From Ophiura sarsii (lineage: Eukaryota > Echinodermata > Ophiuroidea > Amphilepidida > Ophiuridae): DNA of 64,000 bases. The stretch's first letter is position 1; the number at the start of each line of letters is the position of its first letter. This document shows positions 12,434 through 24,491 of the stretch, in pieces. A program made the position numbers and the translations under genes. The DNA lies in assembly GCA_035610835.1 (NCBI GenBank), contig CM069449.1, forward strand, positions 11,117,855 to 11,181,854. Reading direction: 5' to 3'. The notes under the pieces are model-generated. The model was not told the DNA's origin and searched no databases. It saw only the letters and a program-made list of their open reading frames with translations.

Positions 12434-12649
12434 TCGCGGCACATATACAAACCAGATTTTTCAGAAACCTTTCCCAAGTCTATCTCAAGAATATTACTGA
12501 ACCAATACTAGACATGTTTGTACTTATTTTAATGCATTTCCAACGTTGACTCCAAATATGGTGATAAAATTCAATTATTTTGACAATTTTGAAATATTGT
12601 GAAAATTGTATCTGTCGTCTGCAAACGCCTGCCGCGTGGGAAGTGTTAA
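12434..12649 (+). mobile_element. piggyBac-type MITE, left end damaged
   Basis: The interior and right end (CTGCCGCGTGGGAAGTGTTAA) match the 250-bp family. The left end is reduced to GATCGCGGCACAT-like sequence without CACTTTCCACG. Confidence 0.75.
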
Positions 12650-13054
12650 GGTCGACCGCAACTTACTGAGAATGTGATTCATCTAAACATTAACTGTAGC
12701 GATAAAATCTCAACACAATCAAGTTATGTTTGTCGCTAATTGTCTATATCTGTTTCAACGACCGCAACACTAATTCTCCAGCCATTAAATAGAACTTTCA
12801 AGTTAAGAGCGTATTATATCCATACCCCTACATGGGCAATTGTGATTGCACTTACACCAGCAGATACTGACAATCACTGAACTTTAATTATTTGGTATAT
12901 AAAATAAATTATTGACACCATGAATTGCAGAACAATCTGCAAACATTAGAATGGTGTTTTTTGTCTTCGTTTCTTTTAACATGGTTATTTACCACTGTTT
13001 TAACACACACGAATAATATACGTATATGTATGGACTCCCATTAATACAGTATAT

Positions 13055-14682
13055 CAGGGGTTCCTAATGATCGCCAATAGGAAAAGATCCTGCCTGTCTG
13101 AATTAAAAACCTAAAATACCATACACGATACGAGATTAAAAAAACAATTTAAAAAAATTGAAAACAATTACAAATTTGTTTTTGTAATGAACTCTCGGAA
13201 GATTCTCATCCTATTTTTAATTGTGAAGAATGTCATTTCGGACACTTTAGGTGGCGTTAGCACGCGAACATTTTCATCTTTGTACTTTTGACCATCATAA
13301 TTCCATGATTTCTTTTGTCAAATGAACCGACAGTGCCAATCTCAACCGACACGACGTCGAAGGTGTTTTTCTATGAAAAAATATACTTTTCAATTAAAAA
13401 AAATGATAACGTAAGGATAAAATACCCACTTTACATACTCTTCAACTGTTTTGAAAATAGAAAAGAACAAAACAAGTCGTCGAACTATTCGATTGAAATT
13501 GATATTGCGCTTTCGAAAGTTTGAGCTCGCAGTTGATCGCAACAACTTTTATCTAAACATCACCATATTTATCTTTTAACTACAATCATGTAACATATCG
13601 ATAGCTACATTTTCAAGTCCTAGGTTTACATTTGTGACATCCTGTAAATATCACAGGCAATTCAACTTGCTAATACAAACTTACCGGATGCTTGGGGAGT
13701 GATTCCTGTCCTACAATGACAATGGTATATATTTCACTTCCAGCATATATCGAGATACGACTACCAGCAGCCACGTCTTTATTTCATATGCGTTTACAGA
13801 TGCGCCGTAGCTGCTTATATTACCACACTGCGTTAAACCCCACAGATGTCGCGTGTATTACCAATTCGCCCACTACTAAAATACAGCTGCAAGGCCACTT
13901 GATGAATAATTGACGCCGTGACTATGTCAGCTAGGGGCGTTTTGCGTTATTTTATATTCTCAAAAACAGGTCGTCAAAATAAGTAGAATTACGATTTTAC
14001 TCGTGCATTATGAATGTGTGTAATTATAAAGCATATTGTTATTGTGTTTAGCATTGTTCATAATTACTACTGATATAATAACCAACTCGCCCACCACTAA
14101 TCATGCTAATGGAGGACACTAGTTTCGTGTTACCTTTCGCGGATAGGGGATATTTTATTCATTACATATTTTATTTACACCTACATGATCGTAAGGGGTT
14201 GGTCTCTTTGGACCCAACATTTAGAAAACTATGCTGTTAACATATTGTTTTTGTATTTTGTCTTTCTTTTGTGAGTGATAAATCAATGATATCCAGCGCT
14301 TTGGACTAGGCCCTAAAGCACCTCCACCCCCTTATTACCATTATAAAAATTTAAATATTAAGAACAGCTCCCGGGTGATTATAATTCTATATCAATGGCA
14401 TACAAAAGTAAGCAAAAATCATTGAACGCATTACCTGACACGGTCATGTAAGTCGCAATAACTAGCCCTCCATGTAAAAGTAACTCAAGTTGGAAGTTTC
14501 CTCTGTAAAACCAAAACAACCAAAGTGTCCGAAATGACATACTTTACACTTACAAATATGATGAGAATCTTCCAAAAGTTCATTACAAAAAATAAATTTT
14601 GAATTGTTTTTTAAATCTCGTATCGTATTTTAGGTTTTTATTTCAGACAGGCAGGATCTTTACTTATGGGCGGTCAACCCTG
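13055..14682. mobile_element. 1.6-kb inverted-repeat element with CAGGG ends
   Basis: About 170-190 bp at the left (CAGGGG...GATCCTGCCTGTCTG...CGATACGAGATT...AAGTGTCC-type words) are inverted at 14520-14682. The CAGGG terminus resembles hAT elements. The 1.2 kb between the arms has only short frames (13315-13524, 13692-13913) with no recognised domain, so this is non-autonomous or a heavily decayed element. Confidence 0.65.
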
Positions 14683-15218
14683 TTTTTATGATATTTATCA
14701 AGCACTGTAACTTTTAAACTAATAATGTAATGTACATAAAAGTATACCATTTTTAAAATGAAGTTAGTCGTAGAATCCATTTTTGATATCAAATTTCACA
14801 AAAAATAGTGATTTTTACATTTTTGCCCAAAAATCACTTTTTGGGCGCCAACATTTTTCAGACAATCTAACAAAATCAGTTTTTATTCCCAAAATCGTCT
14901 TAAGTCAATTATCTGGGAGCGCATTCTTTATTTGGGCTTAAAATGTGCTTGTTTTGAAAATATTGACAAAAAAGTGCCAACAAATTGTATTTTATCTCAA
15001 AACTCACATTTTTGGCACTTTTTGGTCAATATTTTGGTTTTTTTTAATCAAAAACCTGATTTTTTGGCAAAAATGTAAAAATTACTATTTTTGTGAACTT
15101 TGATACCAAAAATGGATTCTACGACTAACTTCATTTAAAAAATGGTATACTTTTATGGACATTACATTATTAGTTTAAAAGTAACAGTGCTTGATAAATT
15201 TCATAAAAACAGGGTTGA
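14674..15218. mobile_element. Foldback MITE with 150-bp arms
   Basis: Arms at about 14674-14825 and 15067-15218 are near-perfect inverted repeats beginning TCAACCCTGTTTTTATGA. The central spacer repeats the word GGCACTTTTT/AAAAAGTGCC. It abuts the 13055-14682 element and shares the AACCCTG end with it. A related inner fragment occurs at about 25790-26045. Confidence 0.8.
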
Positions 15219-15927
15219 TAAAAGAAAAGAAGAAAAAACCACACCAAATGTATTAGTTAATGTTGCCACTATGTGAGAGGCTTATGATGTGTTTTTTAAT
15301 TAAATGGATGACCACAAACATACAGCAATCCCAGTAATCGTCGTTTTTCATTATAGAAAACCATAAAACATAATTCATCGTTTGTAGACTACATGAGTAA
15401 TGCTTAATAACACTGGTAAAGATATTTGGTAGGTAGGCGGTTAAGAAGGCGTAAAAAGAGGCGATCGTTTTAAATTGGCTATTAACGAGAGCGACTCTAG
15501 CTGGAATTTGTAATCGCTGTGGTGGGATAAGGAACGATATTTTGTGAAATAACAATCATGAAACATTCACAAATGTATGGGTTGGCAATTTACGGGGTCA
15601 TTTAATAAGTGCAATCGCATGTTAACACTGTCCATGCGACAGGCGCCTGCAGACGGCACTCCAAAAACGACACAAACAGTGTGTTGTTTTTGGAATCATC
15701 GTGCCAACTGTTTACAACTACTTTAAAACTTAAAGGAGCATGATTATTATCTTAATTTGGTCATTTCAGTTTTATGGTTTTTTTTCTCGAGAAATTTGAA
15801 TGAAATTGCAATAAGTACAATAATAAACTATGTCCTTATTTGCATTGTCTATTTATTATATGGCGTTCAAAACCCTGGTCGTTGCTGCGTGTTTATTTAA
15901 CTCGGGCTTTGCCCTCGTGAAACTAAA
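15219..15927. other. AT-rich spacer with a piggyBac MITE end
   Basis: A truncated piggyBac-type end (TTAACACTGTCC...GCCTGCAGACGGCA) lies at about 15620-15661, followed by a perfect small palindrome CCAAAAACGACACA... at 15660-15692. I see nothing else in this stretch. Confidence 0.5.
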
Positions 15928-18888
15928 GTCCCTGTCACACCCTGGCGTATCGCCTGAACGTATGTCAACGTATGCGAACTATCGAAAAATTCGTTGGTTA
16001 ACGTCGGGTGTACGCTGATATAAGTTAGGGGTAAGTTGGGGTTTCGTCGTTTACGTTAAGAGCACGCTGTGATACGTTGTGACAATTTGGAAGACGTCGA
16101 GCCCGCGAAAATTATTGAGCATGTTCAAAATTTCTCGACGTACTCAACGTGTGCTTAAGACGTTCTGCATAAGTTCCCGATAGGTTCGTGGTACGTTAGA
16201 CATACGTTTCCATACGCTGACATACGTTAGACATACGCTGACATACGTTAGACATACGCTGACATACGTTAGAGGTACTTTACTCGTAAGTTATAGGTGT
16301 ACGAACACGTGACTTATGCCGCTGCAGAAATTGAGTTTCGTACACGGCGGGACAAGTGTTGCCAGTTCAAGTAAACGAAGCCTATATGATAACTATTAAA
16401 ATATCTAGAAGGATAAATCTATAGGCCCTGTCACACCATAGCGTATGACCTAAACGTGGCCTGAACGTATGCCGACGTATTAAAAAAAAATAGCTCGAAA
16501 ATTGTCAGAGTCCAAGAACGTCCAACTTCCCAACGAATTGAGTAGGAAAAGTCGACATCGGTGATTGAATGGACGTATCCATAGTGTATCCATAGCGTAT
16601 TGAACGTATATATAGCGTATGACTAACGTATTGATAGCGTATGACTAACGTATAACAAACTTATCACAGCGTATCACAGCGTATGCGAGCGTATGACCAA
16701 CGTATGCTTAACGTATTCGTAGCGTATGTCTGCCGTGTTCGACGTATCCTCAGCGTATCCTCGGCGTACAACGAACACGTGACTTATGCCGCTGCAGAAA
16801 TTGAGTTTTGTACACGGCGGAACAAGTGTTGCCAGTTAAAGTAAAAAAACGCAGCATAGATGATAACTATTAAAATATCTAGAAAGATAAATCTATAGGT
16901 CCAACCTATAACTTACGAGTAACGTACCTCGAACGTATGTCAGCGTATGTCAACGTATGTCTAACGTATGTCAGCGTATGTAAACGTATGTTTAACGTAA
17001 CACGAAACTATCGGGAACTTATGCAGAACGTATTAAGCACACGTTGAGTAAGTCGAGAAATTTTGAACATGCTCAATAGTTTTTCGGGGGCTCGACGTGT
17101 TCCAAATTTTCACAGCGTATCACAGCGTGCTCTTAATGTAAACGACGTATCCTCAACTTACCCCTAACTTATATCAGCGTACACAAACGTACACCAACGT
17201 ATTTTTCGATATTTCGCATACGTTGGCATACGTTCAGGTAATACGCGATGGTGTGACAGGGCCTCACACCAAAGCAAATGGCCTGAACGTGGCCTGAACG
17301 TATGCCGACGTATTCAAAATATAGCTCGAAAATTGTCAGAGTCAAAGAACGTCCAAGAACGTCCAAGAACGTCCAACTTCCCAACGAATTGCGTAGGAAA
17401 AGTCGACATCGGTGATAGAATGGACGTATCCATAACGTATCCATAGCGTATTGAACGTATACATAGCGTATCACTACCGTATTGATAGCGTATCACTAAC
17501 TTATAACAAACTTATGACAGCGTATCACAATGTTTGCGATCGGCGAGCGTATGACCAACGTATGCTTAACGTATTCGTAGCGTATGTCTGCCGTGTTCGA
17601 CGTATCCTCAGCGTATCCACGGCGTACAACGAACACGTGACTTATGCCGCTGCAGAAATTGAGTTTCGTACACGGCGGGACAAATGATAAACGCAGTCTA
17701 GATGATAACTATTAAAATATCTAGAAGGGTAAATCTATAGGGCCAACCTATAACTTACGACGAGTAATGTACCTCTACGTATGTCAGCGTATGTCAACGT
17801 ATGTCTAACGAATTTCAGCGTTTGTACGTCGAGAAATGTTGAACATGCTCAATAATTTTTCGCGGGCTCGACGTGTTCCAAATTTTCACAACATATCACA
17901 GCGTGCTCTTAACGTAAACAACGTATCCCCAACTTACCCCTAACTTGTATCAGCGTACACCAACGTACACCAACGTATTTTTCGATATTTCGCATACGTT
18001 GTCATACGTTCAGGCGATACGCCATGGTGTGACAGGGCCAGCGTATCGCCTAAACGTATGCCGACGTATACAAAAAATAGCTCGAAAATTGTCAGAGTCC
18101 AAGAACGTCCAACTTCACAACGAATTGCAATATTTTGGTTTTTATCAATGCTAGATAGCTATATATTTTTAGCCGACGTACATCAACGTATACCAACTTA
18201 CGGGTAACGTACCTCTAACGTATGTCAGCGTATGTCAACGTATGTCTATCGTACCACGAACGTACAGGGAACTTATGCAGAACGTATTAAGCACACATTG
18301 TACTCGCCGAGAAATTTTGAACATGCTCAATCATTTTTCGCGGGCTCGATGTGTTCAAATTTTTCACAGCGTATCACAGCGTGCTCGTAACGTAAACGAC
18401 GTATCCCAAACTTACCCCTAACTTATATCAGCGTACACCAACGTACACCAACGTATTTTTGATATTTTCGCATACGTTGGCATACGTTCAGGCGATACGC
18501 CATGGTGTGACAGGGCCTTTATAGGTCCAACCTATAACTTACGAGTAACGTACCTCAGGCGTATGTCAACTTATGTATAACGTATGTCAGCATATGTAAA
18601 CGAATGTCTAACGTACCACGAAACTATCGGGAACTTTTGCAGAACGTATCAAGCACACGTTGAGTACGTCGAGAAATTTTGAACATGCTCAAAAATGTTC
18701 GCGGGCTCGACGTGTTCCAAATTTTCACAGCGTATCACAGCGTGCTCTTAACGTAAACGACGTATCCCCAACTTACCCCTAACTTATATCAGCGTACACC
18801 AACGTACACCAACGTACACCAACGTATTTTTCGATATTTCGCATACGTTGGCATACGTTCAGGCGATACGCCACGGCGTGACAGGGCC
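15928..18888. repeat. CGTATG word array in five CCCTGTCACACC-bounded units
   Basis: This block is packed with CGTATG/CATACG and CGTA/TACG words, commonly spaced 10 bp apart (AACGTATGTC AGCGTATGTC). The terminus GGCCCTGTCACACC or its inverse GGTGTGACAGGGCC recurs at 15928, 16424, 17263, 18039, 18517 and 18888, dividing the block into five units of 371 to 840 bp. One end type reads GGCGTATCGCCTGAACGTATG; the other reads GCGTATGACCTAAACGTGGC. A shared core (CACGTGACTTATGCCGCTGC, then AAATATCTAGAA) lies inside several units. It looks like tandem and nested copies of one non-autonomous transposon with subterminal word arrays. No transposase frame is present. Confidence 0.85.
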
Positions 18889-20648
18889 TTTACGTACACC
18901 AAAATTTCCAAAAAACCTCGTCAAACATTCGCTCTAATCGCAACAGTGTGAAAGAGCCCTGTAGAGGAATGTCCAGAAGGCAGATGTACAAACAATAGCA
19001 AACAAAAGCCAAGTGTAAAATGTATACATTGAAGGACGAGCTGGTCTTTGTTAACGCAAAAGAAGTGAATCGTTTTTCGCATTCATGGTAAATCGATACT
19101 TTGCTGATAGACTGCTGGGTCTAATGCGAAATTAAGTGTTGATAGTCATGGTATTGGTTACCAGTGATCTAAAAGACGAAAAGAGAATCGGTGTTTAACG
19201 TAGCCAATACATTCAGAGGATAATTATATATAAGACTATACAAAACACAGTTTCATTTGATCAAGGTAAACACAATAAGTATAAAATGACCAGACAGCAA
19301 CCGTAGACGCTTGAAATGTGATTCCTCCCCGTAACAGCTTTAACACTATTTGATTGATAAATTTCAATTTCAAGACTTTTAAACTGCTGAAAATGCGTAG
19401 ATCTGCTATTTTAATAACGAAAAGGTAACAGAACACATTTGGGTAATAGTTTCTACACATTTCTGTTGTTATATATCGTATATAGTTTTGTGTACGGATT
19501 TGGCATTGAGAATTATATATAGAATAAATTTAACCACTTTGATAAAAATATATCGTACTTGAAGGTATCGCTTTTAAAGGGAATCACCCGGTACTTTTGT
19601 TCATAGCAATTATGAAGGCAAACATACAATGGAAGAAAAAGCGGGATAATACGTAATGCAATATAATTACAAAGAGGCGCACCTTAGCCTTGTTCCTTAG
19701 GGAATGTCCACAGGGCAGATGCACAAACATATGTAAACAAAAGCCAATTGTAGGATGTTTAAATTGGACGATCTGGTCTTTTCAAACCTAACAGAAGTGA
19801 TCCGTTCCTCGCGTTCTTCGTTAATCGACACGTCGTTGACACGGAATTATATTGGTACATGTAGGCTGCTGGGGCTTATGCGGAATTATCGTCGCTGTTC
19901 AGATATACATCATAAAAAACAGAGTTTAGAAAAATCGTGTTACGACAACAAATTTCAATTACCTTTCATTTCTCGAGGTTTTTGGAGAATAAACAATTCC
20001 ATTCGTTGGAAAAAGTGTACTTTAGGTCCCAGATTCTGGACTGCGCTCGTATCATCCGATACTGGTATAAAATTTGATAGATTAACCCCATTGTATTGGT
20101 CGAGCTATGAGTTTTTAAAAAAATTGGGAGAGACGCAGACGCAGTAAACCATCCAATTTTAGCATTATTATGTTTTGGATCCAATATTATCCCACACTTG
20201 GACCCCTCAAAATATAATAATGGACACACTGGGACCAACCTCACTGATATCACGTGTACCAGTATCGCCCGATACTTATATGAAATTGGATGGATTGAGC
20301 ATGATACACAAAGATATTGGTCGAGCTATGAGTTTAAAAACATATTGTGCGAGAGGCAGGTAACCAAACTGACCATTGGTCTGGCCAAGTTCGCTCCACT
20401 GACATAATGTGCAGAATTATCGGTCTTTACTAATGCAGGACGGAAGATTCGAACTGCATAATAATGCCACATAACTGGCGCATAACAATGTTCCAATTTG
20501 GTGTTCCAGTATCGACTGATACTGGAACAGTAAAATCATACCAGTATACCGACAATGTTTATGTTCCAGTCCCAAAAAGGCACATGTGCAGGTATGTCAG
20601 AACATCGAAGAAGTGTTTGTAATCATGCTAATTGGTAACCTGTGATCT

Positions 20649-21603
20649 TACACTCTCAGAACAGGTATTAAATAACCATGGGTTAAAAGAATGTTGGTTA
20701 AAAAGTATACAACATTGGTTAAAAATGAAGCGTTGGTTAAAAATTACTTTTAATACTGCGTTGGTTAAAGAGTAAAAATATAATTAATTTTTAGTTTATT
20801 CAACGTTGGTTAAGGCATCATAATTTTAACCAACAATAGGTCATAACAAGATTCCCGCCAAAGAACTTCATTGGCGAGGAAAATATTTTGCGCATATTAT
20901 TTAGACCACGTCAGAATTTGTATATGAAATCAATCGTGTTATTTCCCGCCCCTGGTATTTACATTGGCGCTCTTCAATTGGCATCATGTTGCCAGTTAAT
21001 ATTGGACCAATATTGGTTTTACATTGGCGCTCTTCAATTGGCATTATGTTGGCAACCAATATTGTTCCAATAATGGGCACATTATACCAGGGGCGGGAAA
21101 TAACACGATTGATTTCATATACAAATTCTGACGTGGTCTAAAAATTGCAGCCGCTGTTTCAAGATATCGCTTCCCGGCCTCGTAGCTAGGATATTGTGCC
21201 TTGTCCTGTCCCTTGTTGGTCCTGGCCACGGGTTGGCGCCAATATTGAAAGCCAATATCGGGCCAATGAAACATCAATATTGTAATGTTGTATGGGTTCA
21301 AGTTCAGCAACAAAAAAAGAAGTTTAACCAACATTTTTTTACCAACTACTGTTGGTTAAAACATTTTAACCAACAAATGATTAAAAATTGTAACCAACCA
21401 CAGGTTAAAGTTTAACCAACCACTGTTGGTCAAAACATACCAACAAATGATTAAAATTTGTAACCAACCACAGGTTAAAGTTTAACCAACAGCTGTTGGT
21501 TACAGTTTTAACCAACCAATTGTGTGGTTCACCTGGTAACCTCCCGTTGGTTAAAATTTTAACCAACATGGTTAAAGATTTTAACCTTTGTTCTGAGAGT
21601 GTA
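20649..21603. mobile_element. TA-flanked foldback rich in GTTGGTTAAAA
   Basis: The element starts TA-CACTCTCAGAACA and ends TGTTCTGAGAGTG-TA. Its two flanks hold many TTGGTTAAAA (left) and TTTTAACCAA (right) words, so the arms can pair in many registers. Unit 1 of the tandem array has an empty site here (GTGATCTAAAAGAC at about 19167), which confirms insertion at TA. Confidence 0.8.
20900..21142. repeat. Inverted repeat nested in the foldback
   Basis: TTTAGACCACGTCAGAATTT at the left is mirrored at the right through CCCGCCCCTGG/CCAGGGGCGGG. Between the arms a roughly 60-bp unit (ACATTGGCGCTCTTCAATTG) occurs twice in tandem. Confidence 0.8.
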
Positions 21604-22151
21604 AAGACAAAAAGAGAATCAGTGTTTAACGTAGCAATGCGTTCAGATGAAATATGACTAGACAACAGTTGTATTTTAAAAAACACGAATATAGTATACA
21701 TTTACCAACCATCTATCGCAGACGCATTTAATTTTTAAATAGATAACTTCTTTCCATTTGATCCACATATTTTGTGCAATTTTACTTAAAAGTAGAATGA
21801 TGAACATTCGCCCTTGGTCTTTGCGGGAATAATGTTAGAACAAACTTGAAGCTTTATATATTCAGCAACATTACATATTCTGCTAGAAAAATATTTAACA
21901 AAATAACTTCTTTACAAAAAGACTGAAGGTTAAATTTAAATTAATCTACCCATTTATAATGTATTCAGATTTACGAAATGACTTGCCACAATTCATAGAC
22001 CTTGAGGAATTTACCCGTTACTTTTGTGTTGAGAGATATGAAGGAAAAACGACAATGAACGAACACTGTGGAGGATGCGTAGTGAAATAGAATACAAAGA
22101 TGTACAGACAGTTGTAAACAAAAGCTAATTGTAAGATGTATACATTGAAGT

Positions 22152-22235
22152 AGAGGTTTGGCCGAGCGGTCTAGCGCGCTGATCGTCGGTCGGGAGTTTT
22201 CTATCAATCGTGGGTTCAAGTCGCCTTGAAACCAG
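22152..22235 (+). other. Class II tRNA-like fragment
   Basis: TGGCCGAGCGGTCTAGCGCG is a good A-box and D-arm of the Leu/Ser type, and GGGTTCAAGTC is a B-box. The anticodon and T stems do not pair well, although GGTTT and AAACC at the two ends could form a short acceptor. It is most likely a tRNA pseudogene or SINE head inserted in tandem unit 3. Confidence 0.55.
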
Positions 22236-22607
22236 GATTCTTTGTTCACCCAAAAAAGTTCCATCTAGGTCGGAAATTCTACAATCAAATCTTAATTCAG
22301 TGAGGGTGAGTTATCGGAGTTTCTTTCTGTAGTTTAAGCTGATTATCAAATTTAATTGTAGGATATCTCCTCTACCCTTTTCACTGTGTACAACGTGCAG
22401 GTCTATACAGTGAGTGTCAGTTTGCCGTGATTCGGAGAGTCACGTTATGCCGTTGGTCCCGTGTATTTAGACGCTTCACCCTGAACACGTTAAAATAGTT
22501 GCAGACCTCATCGTAAAGAGTAGGGGGTCATCTCGGGTCTGTTACCTGTACACAACACAACTCAAGTCTCTAGTTTTCGGGGGCACTGTACCGTTAATAG
22601 CCCAGTA

Positions 22608-23320
22608 TACAGTCCTCAAAATAAGTAACTGACCAGGTAATAAATATGCTCTTAACTCCAAAACTATAACTCCTACATAAAAATATTAGAATATAAAGTT
22701 GTAAGGACATTTCTTGTCATTAATTTGAGATACTACACGTGAAGATTGAATGAATATAAACTCAGTTATGTGCCCTAAACCAAAACAAAGTCCGTTTTTC
22801 ATTTAAACATTTCGTTCGTCTACACGCAGGCTCGGACAAGCAACAGGCAGATTATTGATTAACTGGTAGCGACAACTCATAAGCGATAGTAAGGGTCCAT
22901 ATCCAAACTCTGAGTGCTTTTAAATTGTTTTTCTAGCGATTTCAAAGCGCTTTTCCAACGAAATACCGTTGGAAAAGCGCTTTTAAATCGCTAGAAAAAC
23001 AATTTAAAAGCACTGAGAGTTTGGATATGGACCCTAAGACGGGATTGGGGATGCATCAATTGATCAATGCAACCAATCACATACCTGTCACACACTGTCG
23101 TGCGTGTTCAAAACCAATGTGTTAAAATGTAAACTGCACTTTGTTTTATCCTTTTCAATGTCGCGTTCTTAATCATTAACCGATCTTAATGAATAGTGTG
23201 TCAGGTTTAAGAGGAGACATTTCTTACAACTTTATTACTAAATATTTTTATGTAGGAGCTATAGTTTTGGAGTTAAGAGTATATTTATGACCTGGTTAGT
23301 TACTTATTTTGAGGACTGTA
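22608..23320. mobile_element. TA-flanked MITE, TACAGTCCTCAAAATAAGTA family, copy 1
   Basis: The ends TACAGTCCTCAAAATAAGTA and its inverse at 23301-23320 extend into about 100-bp inverted arms (TTAACTCCAAAACTATAACT). Two relatives lie at 27117-27619 and 34160-34728. TA at both ends suggests a mariner/Tc1-type enzyme. This copy carries a nested 142-bp palindrome at 22893-23034. Confidence 0.85.
22893..23034. mobile_element. Harbinger-like palindromic MITE nested in a TA MITE
   Basis: This is an almost perfect 142-bp palindrome starting GGGTCCATATCC and ending GGATATGGACCC, flanked by TAA at 22890-22892 and 23035-23037. The related element at 34160-34728 has the empty site GATAGTAAGACGG with a single TAA. 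A 3-bp TAA/TTA duplication with GGG ends fits PIF/Harbinger-type elements. Confidence 0.85.
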
Positions 23321-23737
23321 GTAGGCGCTGTGTACAGTAAACGAGCAGAAGCAGAAGCAGAAGGACGATCTTGTCTTTTTACACGTAACAGTAATGAACC
23401 ATTCTGCACATTGTCCGTTATTCGATATGCCGACGCGCATATTGATATGCTAACGGGGCATATGCGGAATCAACTGTTGATATAGATTGGTTACAAGTTA
23501 TTTAAAATACGAAAACAGAATCGCTATTTAATGTAACACTGTTTTAAGTAAATAAGACTAGACAACTCGGTTTTATTTGAGCACTGTGAACACGACACAT
23601 AGTTTCTGAAATTGACTTCGCCGATCCCTATTTGATCCCAAATGAAGTGGTATTTGATCAATTTGAAGCAATTATCTATAGGCTGAAAACAATTAGAAGT
23701 CTGGGGATATTGCTCAATATTAAATAATTAGATCGAT

Positions 23738-24491
23738 TTAGGTAATAATTCTTAATACAGTCGTGTAATGTGTAAAACTACTCAGGATCGGAAACTTAGT
23801 CATATTCCCCGCGACCTCTGTATCCCTTTCATTCAGAGGGAGGGTCTTGGAACAGCAAGGCTGATGGACCTCGTATAGGTCGGGCGGGCCTACGTCATAC
23901 CGGTGAAAATAAGCCGGTGAAAACAACTTGCGCAGATCAATCAATTAAGGCAACCGCACATTGCGCCTACTGCTAATCAAGTGCGTAACGCTCAGCGTTG
24001 AGTGCGTGCATGCCGATGTTTTGCTTTTGAAACACGTGTGCCAAGCAAATTTGCTAAAAATAACTAAAGTCCGCCCTTGCCAATATATGCTTAGTAACAT
24101 CATACCGACAGAAGTTCAAACTTAACTACCCTTAAGCTACCCAAACGTCCTTGTGACGATACTTTCCCTCAAAGTTAACAATACCCTATCCGAATTCGTG
24201 CATTTTAAACGCGATAGTTCATAAACACGTCGAAGATGCTCATAGCAACATTAGTGCATTGACGAGATTCCGTGTCGCAATGTATGTTTATGTCTGCATC
24301 TATAAAGATATATCAATAGACATGGTTACGTATTCTAATACGTTAACAGGTTGGTGATATCACTTACAAAAAGATGACGTGCAATTGTATGAAACATTCC
24401 AATGTCATATTTCCAAATCATTGTAGTATTGATTGAAAATAGGGTTCATACTTGGCGTAAGACAGCATGGAATTAACCTAGCGCACGATCC
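23738..24491. other. No feature recognised
   Basis: Mixed-composition DNA with no supported gene, RNA or repeat. The 68-codon minus frame at 23738-23944 has no supporting signal. Confidence 0.5.

Larger units (their letters stand above)
18965..23700. repeat. Decayed tandem array of about 0.74-kb units, enlarged by insertions
   Basis: Three diverged units begin with an AGATGTACAAACA-like word at about 18980, 19717 and 22097, pass through GTATACATTGAAG and GGTCTTT words, and end with a GAGAATCGGTGTTTAACGTA-like word at 19183, 21613 and about 23513. Unit 1 is compact (about 0.74 kb). Unit 2 holds a TA-flanked foldback (20649-21603). Unit 3 holds a tRNA-like fragment and a TA-flanked MITE (22608-23320). 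A fourth partial match lies near 28783-28880. There is no coding content. Confidence 0.7.

Noticed and set aside
19755..20147. 130-codon plus frame in the decayed tandem array
   Set aside because: The related units do not keep the frame, and I recognise no domain.
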